A DNA stretch of 64,000 bases from Linepithema humile (Eukaryota; Arthropoda; Insecta; Hymenoptera; Formicidae): contig NC_090134.1 of NCBI RefSeq assembly GCF_040581485.1, forward strand, positions 11,647,501 to 11,711,500. The letters are read 5' to 3'. This document shows, in pieces, positions 35,560 through 46,446 of this stretch. The notes beneath the pieces were generated by a model. That model saw nothing but the letters and a program-made list of their open reading frames with translations. It searched no databases and was not told the DNA's origin. Position 1 is the stretch's first letter, and each line of letters opens with the position of its first letter. A program made the position numbers and the translations under genes.

Positions 35560-36745
35560 TTTTTATAGATATGCTTTTTTTAAGTTCATAAGGATTGTGC
35601 AAATTCTAATTTGTCAATTCTATTTTTGTCTCTTATATCTATAAATTGCTTTAATAATCTGTAATAACATTAACAAAAAATTGTCAAATATTAAAATTTC
35701 GCAAATCAATAATCTAACTTTTTTGAAATATATGACTTATTGTTATTAAAATTAAAAATTATTGTGGACTTACTCTGAAATGGATTCTTAATTATAAATG
35801 TTAATAGTCTTGTGTAAGTAGTTTCGTCGTGTACATCTTTATCTTTATATTTTGCTGTTCAGCTACTGAGTTCCCAAAGCAACCCACACCAACTCACTCT
35901 ATTTCTTCTTTCTTTGAAAAGATGAGAGTGGAAAGGTATATATAGAATATGTAAGAAATTCAATTTTATTACAATTGTAGTAAAAAGTTTAATACTGAGA
36001 GATAAGATTCATAGAGAAGTTCAGTGTTGCTCTGCTTGTCGAGTATCTTATTTTATCTTTTTATAAAAACTACTTCTGAAATCAATCTATTTTATGACAA
36101 TTCATTATCTAATGTTATTTTGTTCTAGTCAAACTCATAGTTCGAGTTTGCACTGTTGTTTCAAAATTATGCTGCTAAAACCTTGGATGCAACAGTCACA
36201 TTATTTCATTAACAATGCCTATGATAATTTTTCACTTGTGTGCAAACAATTTTGATAAAAAGACAAAATAAGCCACTCAACAAGCAGAGTGGCACTGAAC
36301 TCCTTTTTTATTCTTATCTCTCAGTACTAAACTTATTACTAATCAATAAGGAAATTTAATTTTCTTCTTACATTATCCTACGCATACTTTTCTACTTCTA
36401 TTCTTTCCAACAAAGAAGGAATAAAATGGAATGGTATAATTTGATTCAGTAATTGACAGGATATCTAAATATAAACACAAAATAAATTTATACAACGAAA
36501 CGCGCACTGACACAAGGCTACTAACATTCGTAATTTAGAATCCATTCCAGAGTAAATTCATAACAATGTTTAATGATACCAACAATAACTCATATAATTA
36601 AAAAAATTAGATTAAATTATTGATTTGCAGAAATTTTAACATTTAACAATTTTTAACGATAACAATAATTCATGGAACGAAAAATCTAGTGGATTATTAT
36701 TTTTACCACAATAATTTTATTAATTAATTAAAAAGCAATATGATA
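35560..36745. mobile_element. Old 1.2-kb fold-back repeat
   Basis: Diverged inverted arms meet near 36160: for example CTGAGAGATAAGA with AGTTCAGTG at about 35995 against its complement near 36325, and TACTCTGAAATGGATTCTTA at 35770 against TAGAATCCATTCCAGAGTAA at 36538. No coding sequence. Many mismatches indicate age. Confidence 0.7.
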
Positions 36746-36805
36746 CAATTTGGCGATCGGATAAAATATTAATTTTTTTAGCAATTTTACTAATGTCATT
36801 ACAGA

Positions 36806-37153
36806 TCCCTGATGGAAATATTTTACTGAAAGTGCTATGAAATCAAAAGTAAAATAAAAGTTTTTGAAAAATTACTGAATATATTTCAAAATAAATCATA
36901 ATTTTCCGTATAAAAATTTAATGTAATACTATGAAATACAAGGAAAGTTAAAATATACTGCTGAAAAGTAATAAAAGAGTTTTGAAATAATTATCATTAT
37001 GAAATTTACTGAATTAAACTGAAAACTGTTACTTTTTAATGAAAAATTGCTGAAATATTTATGAAATTAATTAATGGGATCAATTGAGAGAAATTTTCAA
37101 ATACATTTCAGCAAAATTTTGTTAAATTTTCAGAAAAATATTTCCATTAGAGA
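36806..37153. mobile_element. 348-bp MITE-like element
   Basis: Ends TCCCTGATGGAAATATTTTA and TAATGGAAATATTTTTCTGA (as complement) form TIRs; the inside is A-rich with repeated TGAAAT and ACTGAA words. Confidence 0.6.
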
Positions 37154-37897
37154 TGAGTAAACCAATTTAACAACTAGATTGAAAATCTGATTAGTCTGAT
37201 TAATCAGAATAGCTTAAAGGATTAAGAGTTTGGGTCATGGTAAGATGTTTCAACTACTGCTTCATAATATTTGCAAAGCTTACAGACTATTTTATTTTAA
37301 TGTTACGTCCTAACTTACTTTCCATATTTCAGATTTGTCAAAACTGCGATTACAATCAACAAGACAACATTTCACTTACTATACACTTAACATTTCTTTT
37401 TTTAACATTTCTTCTTAAAGATTATTTAAATAATATGAGTTACTTTATATAATATATAAAACAGTGTGCAACTGACAAGCTCGGCTAATTCACACTTCCC
37501 AGCGCAGCCTAATGATCTGATTGGTTATAAAAACTATTATAAAAATTGTTAAATTCTCGCATCTCGTGGCTAACTGACATTTCTCAAAGCCGTCAACGCA
37601 ACTAATGTCTAAAAATCATAACGTCCCTAGTAGCACAGTGCATTGGTTCTGCATTGGCTAAACATTAGTTATGTTGGGAGTGCATTGGCCAAGATTTCCC
37701 AGTATAAGGTGAATATTGATTACAGAAGAAATGCTAAAGTACTGCCAATGTTACGTGTCAATAATTCTACGGTATTGCGTTTACATTGGAAGTGCTTTGA
37801 CCAAGATCTCGTTATATAAAACCTATATTTGTAATATGCATTATAAAACAATTAAGCAGAAAAACGCCAAATATTATATTTTACAGATGATTATTGG
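37154..37897. other. Spacer before Gypsy-2
   Basis: Contains repeated TGCATTGG phrases (about 37640-37690). No gene recognised. Confidence 0.5.
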
Positions 37898-38099
37898 TGT
37901 TGGCGCCAGAACAGGCGCGACATCTTCCGAGACGGGCGTGCAGCAGGACGGAGCGCGACAGGGCAAGGCAGACGTAGAGTAGGGTAGAGAGAGTCAACTC
38001 GTTGTGCAATCACGGGCTTATCTTGTAGAGATGAAATAAAGTATCTTATAGAAATACGCAGCATTCAGTCGGAGAACCTTTCCTCCTTAAAGTACAACA
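37898..38099 (+). repeat. Gypsy-2 5' LTR
   Basis: 202 bp; contains AATAAA-type ATGAAATAAAGTATC near the middle. The presumed primer-binding area is TGGTGACGAGGATACGG just after it. Confidence 0.95.
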
Positions 38100-38171
38100 T
38101 AATTGGTGACGAGGATACGGCACCAGGCTCGGCATTAAGACACGAAATCCATACAACGTTCGACGAACAAA

Positions 38172-41100
38172 ATGGATACCTTGTTCACGAAATTTCTCAA
38201 AGCGCAACAAGAGCAGTCTCGGTTGCTACAACAACAGTTTTTACAATCGCAACAACAATTTTTAGAGCACATGGTACGACGCCTTCCACCGAGTTCCACA
38301 AAAGTCGAGGGCTCAGGTAACAATGGCAATACAGATTGCAAGGACGAGTTTCTTATGAAGGCTCTGGGTAAGAATATTCGAGAATTCGATCCAACAACAG
38401 GTACGTTTTTTGATACATGGTTTGAACGCTATGCAACCTTGTTTGAAGTGGATGCACAAGGTTTACCCGATGCAGCAAAGGTTAGACTGTTATTGCGCAA
38501 GCTAAATAATACATGTCATGATCAATATTTAAACACTATATTACCAAGTAAACCCACCGATTTCACATTCGCACAAACCGTAGAAGAATTAACTGAAATG
38601 TTTGGCAAAAAGACAACTATATTTAATACACGTTATACCTGTTTAACCTTATCTAAACATCCTAACGAAGATTTCAGGATATATGCAGCTCGCGTAAACA
38701 AGCAATGTGAAGAGGCCAATATCGGTCAGATTACTGCCGATCAATTCAAATGCCTCATGTTCGTATGTGGCCTAAATACCGATATTGAGATCCGGACAAA
38801 ACTGCTTTCCTTAATGGACCGTCCTGACAAGCAGGATCTCACGCTGCATGACTTAATCACAGAAACACAACGTCTCGTCAATCTCAAACAGGACGTTGCC
38901 ATGGTGAGATGCACAGGCCTCACCAACTGTGCTATTTCCAATCAAAAAGACAAACAACAACACAGATACAAGCAGCCCAATTCATCTCATCAAACCACCA
39001 CAACCCAGTCACGCAAACCAAGGACACCATGTTGATTTTGCGGAGCCATGCATTATTCACGTGATTGTGGCTTCAAAAATCATCAATGTCAGCAATGTGG
39101 CAAACAGGGACATAAAGACGGATACTGTAACACTTACCGTCCTCAATCAACGGACAATTCGTCCCAGATCAAGCAAATCAGCAACGGAAATCGCAGGAAG
39201 CACATAATGCTGCGAATCAACGACATTCCAATCAAGCTACAACTGGATACAGCATCTGAAATTACAGTCCTATCTGAACACACATGGCGAAAATTAAACT
39301 CACCGGCTTACCAGCCTACAACTCACACTGCCCGCACGACAAATGGAAATTCCTTACGCTTATTAGGCGAATTTAGATGCACCATCCAATGCAATGGCCA
39401 CTCACAAATAGGTAAGGCGTTTATCACAGACATTCCAACCTTAAATGTTTTAGGTACTGATTGCTTCGACGAACTTGGCCTCGGAGAGATTCCTATCAAT
39501 GCAGTCTGCTCCACCATACAATCTCAAAACGGCGCCCATGCACTCCAATCAGAATTTTCGGATATCTTTACTGATAAACTGGGACATTGTACCAAAACCA
39601 GAGTCAACTTACATATAAAACCAGAATCTCCACCAGCATTTCGCGCAAAGCGTCTAGTAGCATACGCTACCATTCCATTGGTCGATCAAGAGTTGGATCG
39701 TCTTCAAAAATTGGATATCATCTCACCGATTGAATATTCGGATTGGGCAGCACCTATCGTGGTAGCAAAAAAACCTAATGGCGACATCCGCATATGTGGC
39801 GACTACTCTACGGGACTTAATCAAGCACTGGAGCCACATCAATACCCCCTTCCAATACCTGACGAAATTTTTGCGAAACTAGCAAACAAAAAGATCTTCA
39901 GTGTCATCGATCTTTCAGATGCTTTCCTACAGATTGAAGTTGCAGAAGAATCTCAAAAATACTTAACCATCAACACTCATCGAGAATTATTTATGTACAA
40001 TCGACTGCCTTTTGGAATCAAAACAGCTCCAGCCAATTTTCAACATCATTGACGCTATGACTACAGGACTCACCAATACAACTGCATACATTGACGAAAA
40101 TTTGGTGGCAGGCGAAAATGAGCATGACCATCAAAATCTACGCAATCTTTTCCAACGAATTTGAGACTACGGATTTCATCTTAAATTACAAAAGTGCAAA
40201 TTACATATGGCACAAATTAAATACCTTGGACATATCATCGATGAACAGGGAATTCGTCCAGATCCAGCACGAACAAAAGCAATTGCACACTTGCCGATTC
40301 CGCATGATATTACCACACTCCGTTCATACCTCGGGGCGGTCAACTTCTATGGTAAATTCATCAAGGGCATGCATAAATTGCGAAAGCCACTCGATGAACT
40401 TCTCAAGGCAAACTCCCCCTGGAAATGGTCACAGCAATGCCAACAATCCTTTGACCAGTTCAAAAACATACTCCAATCCGACCTTATGTTAACACATTAT
40501 GATCCAAAGCACGAAATTATTGTGGCCGATGACTTCAGATACAGGTATCGGCGCATGTATTTTACATCGATTTCCCGGTGGGGTCCTTAAACCCGTGTAT
40601 CATGCATCACGTACATTGACATCAGCTGAAGCGGGATACAGTCAAATAGAAAAAGAGGGCCTCGCTTTAATATTTGCCGTAATGAAATTCCATCGCATGA
40701 TTTTCGGGCGCAAATTCATTCTACAAACAGATCATAAACCTTTGTTGGCTATTTTTGGTTCACGTAAAGGTATACCAGTTTACACAGCAAATAGACTCCA
40801 GCGTTGGGCATTAACATTAAAAGCCTATGACTTCAAAATTGAGTACGTTAAGACAACAGACTTCGGACATGCCGATATGCTATCCAGATTAATAGACAAC
40901 CAACACACAGAAAATGAGGATACAGTTATCGCTACGATCCAGCTGAAAGCATCAGTCCGACAAATACTTCATGAAGCAATAGACGCGTTACCTCTCACAT
41001 TTAATATGGTAAAGTATTCCACAGCAACAGACGCACTCCTTCAGTCTATCGCGCGCAATACCCAGAATGGATGGCAGGAAATGCAAAACGCCGATCCTGA

Positions 41101-42509
41101 ATTCTCTGAATACTACAAACGCAAAGATGCCTTATCAATAATTGATGGATGTCTAATGTGACACGATAGATTGATTATTCCCAAACAATTTCGATCACGA
41201 ATCCTCAAACAATTTTATAAGGCACATTCAGGAATGGAACGTATGAAATCAATCGCACGAAGTTATGTATATTGGCCTCATATTGACCACGACATAGAAC
41301 AATATGTTCGCGACTGCAATCGCTGTGCTGAAACCGCCAAAACACCACCTAGGGTTCCTCTCGCACCATGGCCAATGCCCCCAACACCGTGGCATAGAAT
41401 CCACATTGATTTCGCAGGCCCAGTACACAACACATTATTTTCTTGTTGTAGATGCATACAGTAAATGGCCTGAAATCATAGATACCAGAACCACAACTGC
41501 TGATTTTGTAGTGTCCACCCTAGAAGAGTTATTCTCCCGATACGGACTTCCTGAAACCATTGTCAGCGACAACGGAACCCAATTTTCAGGCGAAATATTC
41601 ACGACATTTTGTGAAACCTACGGCATCCAACATGTTCGTACAGCACCGTACCATCCACAATCAAATAGCTTAGTGGAAAGGTTCGTGGACACCTTCAAGC
41701 GATTTTCTAAGAAATTAACACAAGGGGAGGAACCCGTGAGTAGAAGACAAATTCAAATGTTTTTGGCTAATTACCGTACTACGCCAAATCGTAACGCCCA
41801 AGAAGAGAAATCCCCAGCTGAACTGATGTTCGGACGGAAGCTTAGAACAACTTTACATTTACTAAAGCCACCTAGCAATCAGACGTCATCAGAGTTTGTT
41901 ACTAGCCGCAAATCTCAGGCATGGTATGAAAAGAAACATGGAACTCGACTCAGAACGTACAAGAGCGGTGAGCCTGTATATTTCAAGACGTATTCTGTAA
42001 ACAAATGGAAATGGACTCCAGCAATTGTCATAGAAGCCAGAGGCCAGGTGATGTACAATGTACGTTTCGATGGCGGCAGGGTCCATAGAGTTCACGCAAA
42101 TCAGATGCGCGCCAGAGCTGACAACGGAATAGAAGACATTCAATCCGATACTCAAATCCCGTTCAGTCTCCTCTGTGAGGAGTTCGAACTTCCGGTACCA
42201 GCCGATCCAGATCCGGCAATTGCATCCAAAGCTGCGACACCTGCACCGGCGCCGACAGTAATAACCGCAGAATTAACACTCCCGGCAACTGGTGACGATA
42301 CACTCGTTCCAGCTGAAGATCAACAACGAAGGACCTCATCTCGAATGCGACGACTGCCCGATCGTTATAAAGATTATTACACCTCACTTCCGGCAGCCAG
42401 GGTGTCTTCCAAAAGAAAGGGAGGTGTTGGCGCCGGAACAGGCGCGACATCTTCCGAGACGGGCGTGCAGCAGGACGGAGCGAGACAGGGCGAGGCAGAC
42501 GTAGAGTAG
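38172..42509 (+). pseudogene. Gypsy-2 Gag-Pol polyprotein with inactivating changes
   Basis: Gag is open from MDTLFTKFLKAQQEQ (Gln-rich start) to a TGA at about 39033 that lies inside the first zinc knuckle (probably TGG to TGA); knuckle 2 is CQQCGKQGHKDGYC. Then protease with DTASE in place of the usual DTG, reverse transcriptase (FAKLANKKIFSVIDLSDAF), a 2-base deletion at about 40046, YIDE where the catalytic YIDD box is expected, a TGA at about 40164, a frame change at about 40540, RNase H (LQTDHKPLLAIFG), TGA at about 41160, integrase with zinc part (CNRCAE), a small frame break at about 41430, and DDE core (VSDNGTQF, HPQSNSLVER). The frame reads on into the 3' LTR to 42509. Confidence 0.92.
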
Positions 42510-42625
42510 GGTAGAGAGAGTCAACTCGTTGTGCAATCACAGGCTTATCTTGTAGAGACGAAATAAAGTATCTTATAGAAATACGCAGCATTCAGTCGGA
42601 AAACCTTTCCTCCTTAAAGTACAAC
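42425..42625 (+). repeat. Gypsy-2 3' LTR
   Basis: 201 bp, about 97% like the 5' LTR. Confidence 0.95.
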
Positions 42626-42727
42626 AATTGGCATAACTTATTTTTACTTGTATTAGATACTTTACTGAAATCGCATTCGCCGCGCATGTGAGTAAAAAGG
42701 CGGCCCGTATACCATCATTGTTCACGA

Positions 42728-42948
42728 CAGTGATGCAAACTCGAGGCTTGAGCCGACCTGCACCAAGAATCAACCACCAACACCGTGACGGAGAAGGCAT
42801 GCACAAACGAAAACCGTGCCGTGTGAGCTTCGCGCAGGCTCAGATGAACGCGAAACTCACGGACACGGTTTTCGCTTGTTGCGTATCCTCTCTGTCATGG
42901 TGGTGGTGGTTGGTTCTTGGCGCTAGCCAGCTCGAGTTTACATCACTG
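42728..42948. mobile_element. 221-bp palindromic MITE
   Basis: CAGTGATGCAAACTCGAG at the left pairs with CTCGAGTTTACATCACTG at the right; the stem continues through AACCGTGCCGTGTGAGCTTC / GAAACTCACGGACACGGTT to a centre at about 42840. Confidence 0.85.
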
Positions 42949-43141
42949 CTCGCGATAAACGTGCATAAACGTTGTGACGTGACGCTTTCCGTCGCGCCCG
43001 TCAAGGGTGCCCGACAAGGGCAGTAGCTCGGCCGAAGGGGGCGGAATTTGGAGTTGCGTCTCCCCGGTCGAAGAGGAAGCGATTTTTCCTGCTTCGACGG
43101 GTCTTGCGTTCTCATTTAAATTATTATAATCTACCGACAAG

Positions 43142-43468
43142 TTTAGAATTTTAGCGCTAGGGTGTATACGCCGTGAGATTTCGGAAGATGACCTCGACAG
43201 TGGAGAGGAAGCCCGAAAAACATACGAAACCAAGGTCTTGGCCTGGCCAGCCGGGCGGATCGAACCGGAGGACATCAAACTAAGAGAAATTCATCATTTC
43301 AAATTTTCGGCTGTTGGCGAGCACGAGGAACAGGATAAACAATTGACGAGGTCGGAGCTGTTTACGATCGACAGGCGACTCAAGAAAAATTATATACAGA
43401 ATGCGCTGACCGATGCGCGGAGACTCGACATGGGCCAGGGGGACCTCAGAGAGATCACTGTTCGATGA
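43142..43468 (+). CDS. Unrecognised partial ORF
   Basis: Open frame of about 108 codons ending TGA at 43466-43468, no obvious start; reads through EISEDDLDSGEEARKTYETK, then VLAWPAGRIEPEDIKLREI, then RRLKKNYIQNALTDARRLDM. Codons are GC-richer than the surroundings and the frame looks protein-like (charged, no low complexity), so it may be an exon of a retroelement gag or of a host gene. I do not recognise the family. It sits just upstream of the TTACCG-rich tract. Confidence 0.35.
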   Translation, partial: FRILALGCIRREISEDDLDSGEEARKTYETKVLAWPAGRIEPEDIKLREIHHFKFSAVGEHEEQDKQLTRSELFTIDRRLKKNYIQNALTDARRLDMGQGDLREITVR

Positions 43469-43539
43469 GCCAGCAACCGGGAGGGAGCAGCTCCGGAAGA
43501 GGATCCCGACGAGCGTAGCCGTACCATCGTTGTAAGGCC

Positions 43540-45120
43540 ATCACTCAGAGTAGCTATAATTTCGTAATACCAAATGCCAAAGCTAATGCTTCCGGCGAAT
43601 TCAGTTACCGTAAAATTGTTGCGATCGTTCTTGATTGTCGAAACATAACGTACCGATACCGCTTCCCGTGAGTTTAAGAGCAGAAGGTTGGCTGGCCCCG
43701 GTTACCGTGTTACCGTAGCCCTCTTCGAGGCGCTGAGCCGTCGACAGTCCAACCGCTCGTAATCCGAGAAAAAATTATATCGTTACCGTCTCCATCTTAC
43801 CGAAGTTATCAGTTACCGTCTCCGTCTTACCGGAGTTACCTGTTACCGTTGACATTGTTTGGGGAAGATACCGTTTGATAGAGAATTTGAGTCGCGGAAT
43901 TTGCGTGGAGTGCAGTGCCGTTTCGCAGCAAGAGTTTGAATTCGGCCTTGTGGCGTAACGATCAACTCATTGCGGAAACTTGAGTGCCTCTATCGAAATT
44001 ATCGTTGAGATTACCTTTTTGTCGGCTATCGAAATTCATGTATTACCGTTAGTACGGATTTGGCTTTGGAACGTCGTCTCTGGGCGAGATTCCGCCCTTA
44101 AGGGATTCATGCCTTTAAGGAAATTGAAACGTCTCTGGCAGGACTCCCTCTGTCACCGTGCCTTTCGATGTTACCGTTTTGGACCTGCCTTGGAGCGTCG
44201 TTTCTTGGCGGAATCTCGGGGGTCGCAGTTTGGAAGGAGACTGGAACGTGTCTAGCAAATTTATCATCGTATCGTTTATCGTAGTGTTCCTTCGGGGTAT
44301 CGTTTTGCGTATCGTTTCAATTGCCGTTTCTAAGTGTCGTTTTACGTTCCAATTATCGCGTCTGAGTATCGTTGTGAGTAACGTTTTTGGCTATCGTTTT
44401 GCGTATCATTTTCTGAGTATCTTTTTTGAGTACCGCTTTGATTGCCGCTTCCAAGTAGTGTTTTGCGTGCCGTTGCCGATTGCCGTTTTTGCATATTGTT
44501 TTCAAAGATTGTTTCGACTGCTGTCTTCGAGTACCGTTTCTCGAGTGTCGTTCTTGAGTACCGTCTAGAGTATCGTTTTTGGAAGTATCGTTCTTGGTTA
44601 TTGTTTTCCGAATAATATCAGGTTAAGTATTGTTTTCTGTGACGCATTGTTTGGCGAATATTGTATTTTGATTTGCGTGCGATACCGTCTCTCTTAAAGA
44701 GATTCTGAAGCTTGTTCTGCAATTTTAATTCATGATTCTTTAATAATAAGTGTTATTAACTTTCATGTTAAACGTGGTGTTTTTCTGACGACATCTCCTC
44801 TCCAGAATTTCCAATAGAAATCAAAGAACTACACCCCTCTGCCATATACTGAGCAAGAAACGGCCGGACAAATTGAGTAATTTATTAAAGTTACCGTTAC
44901 CGCGATGCGATTATACGCACCTGGCGCCCATTCTCTGATACCGATTTTAAGTTATCGGTGTTACCGTTTTATTTACCATATTTTCCTTTCGGGTTACCGC
45001 TGTTACCGCTGTTACCGCTGTTACCGCTGTTACCGCTGTTACCGCTGTTACCGCTGTTACCGACCTGGTTACCGAATCGTGCATTTATTGCCGATACCGC
45101 GCAAGTTACCTAACTCCCGA
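43540..45120. repeat. Cryptic repeat tract of TTACCGT and TATCGTTTT words
   Basis: For about 1.5 kb the + strand is dominated by near copies of GTTACCGT (43620-44200) and GTATCGTTTTTGAGTACCG (44260-44640) at irregular 8-25 base spacing, then by TTACCGCTG. Not a simple tandem array, but far above chance. No gene frame is convincing. Possibly a decayed retroelement leader or a degenerate satellite. Confidence 0.6.
44994..45062. repeat. TTACCGCTG 9-bp tandem array
   Basis: Seven perfect units and part of an eighth; being 9 bp it encodes a CYR tripeptide repeat in one frame, which I regard as incidental. Confidence 0.97.
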
Positions 45121-45475
45121 ATTACGTGGAATACCGCAGGTTACCGATTTCCATTGGGCGTGCTCCCTCGGACGTGGCGTGATTCCAAGGCTAGTTCATG
45201 TCGCAACGTGCATGGATACGAATCGAGTAGTTGCGTACATGAGAAAAAATATTACCTTCTTGATGCAGTGTTTTTCTGTTGGCGAGGAAACAATGTACTT
45301 TATAAAAATGGTATCCACATTAGGATGCAATTAATGTCTAATATGAAAAATTGGGTGAATATTATTGCTTAACATTGGCCCAATGCTATTGGTCCAATAT
45401 TGCTGCTTAGACATATTGGCTACATGAGAAGAGGCGTCCACCTTACAATGTTGGGGATCAATTCGCACCCAATAT

Positions 45476-45690
45476 TGTAAGGTTTTTTCTACTGAGAAAC
45501 AAAGTTTTAATTTAAAGATATATTAATAATAGAGATACACTTGCAATACATGCGTCTTTTCTACTCGGCGATCTCTCTTTCACTGCCCGCTTACTCGCCT
45601 ACTCGCTTAGGCCAAAACAAACAGCCCGCACGCATCGATGTCCTCGCACGCTTGTTACACTCTTTCCTAATCTAATGTTTGCTTCCTACA
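45476..45690 (-). repeat. LTR of a third Gypsy element (Gypsy-3, minus strand)
   Basis: On the minus strand it runs TGTAGGAAGCAAACATTAG to AAAAACCTTACA, 215 bp with TG...CA ends, starting 28 bp after the stop of the integrase relic. That is the expected place of a 3' LTR. The other LTR is not in the window. Confidence 0.7.
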
Positions 45691-45718
45691 CTCGGCCGTC
45701 CTGACCGAACATTCGCCT

Positions 45719-46293
45719 CTAATGTTTGCCAGTGTCAATTTCCTCGTCGCTGTCGCATACGCTATCCTCGTCATTGCATACCCGCGGTTTCATGGAATCC
45801 GCGGACGACGAAGTCTGAAGAGGTCCCTCTCGTTCGCCAATTTTACGAGCAATGTAGCGATCATTTCGTAGGACCTTGATGACCTCGTATGGACCAAGAT
45901 ACTTGTACACAAACTTAAGTCCAGGGCCGTGTTGAGTTCGTCAGATTGCGACAATGTCATCGTCCCGATAGCTGAACGCCTTTTTCCTCTTAAAATCGTA
46001 ATTCTTTTTATTTTCACGTTGTATATGTTCAATGTTTCTCTTTGCCTCGTGTCGCAATTCGTCTCGATTGTTTTCAAAGGAAGCGACCATTTCGCAATGT
46101 AATAACTCCTGAATATCCGGATTGTTTTGAATACGCGGATGGATCCTGAACAGCAGACGGAAAAACGTCATCCCGATGCTTCTATGAGATGTCGTATTGA
46201 GACATTGTTGCACAGCGTCGACGTATTTATGCCATTCGTTAGGCTTTGGTGCAGATAGCTTCGTTAGTAGCGGTATCAACGTCCAATTCAACC
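45719..46293 (-). pseudogene. Gypsy-3 integrase C-terminal relic
   Basis: Minus-strand frame LNWTLIPLLTKLSAPKPNEW, then KRNIEHIQRENKKNYD, a stop at about 45942 (within VAI-RTQ), then GPGLKFVYKYLGPYEVIKVL and an acidic tail ending DEEIDTGKH. This is the end of a Gypsy Pol with the chromo/SH3-like C-terminal region. It breaks off sharply at 46293 where the THAP fold-back element begins; the rest of the retrotransposon is not found on the other side. Confidence 0.85.
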
Positions 46294-46446
46294 TAGAAAC
46301 TCTAAAAAAAGAGACTCGTTAACTCGTCACGTGACTGTTAGTGGACTCTGATTGGCTGGTATATGGATCGCACATTTGTGCTCCGTGTGCACCATAAAAC
46401 TACACTGAACTACACTATAACCTATTTTGATGAAGTGTGATGTGGT

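Larger units (their letters stand above)
37898..42625 (+). mobile_element. Ty3/Gypsy LTR retrotransposon Gypsy-2, complete but mutated
   Basis: LTRs of 202 and 201 bp (37898-38099, 42425-42625) start TGTTGGCGCC and end TACAACA. The 5-bp ATTGG is present on both sides (37893-37897, 42626-42630), so the copy is full length with a clean insertion. The LTRs differ at about six sites, roughly 3%, so it is younger than Gypsy-1. Gag-Pol layout and motifs resemble the K02A2.6-like group of animal Gypsy elements. No envelope-like gene. Confidence 0.95.

Noticed and set aside
43238..43468. Named gag or host gene for the unknown ORF
   Set aside because: I could not match it to a family by motif, so I left it unnamed.
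44905..45372. 155-codon ORF with CYR repeats
   Set aside because: The repeat is the 9-bp TTACCGCTG array read in frame; the rest has no domain or start support.
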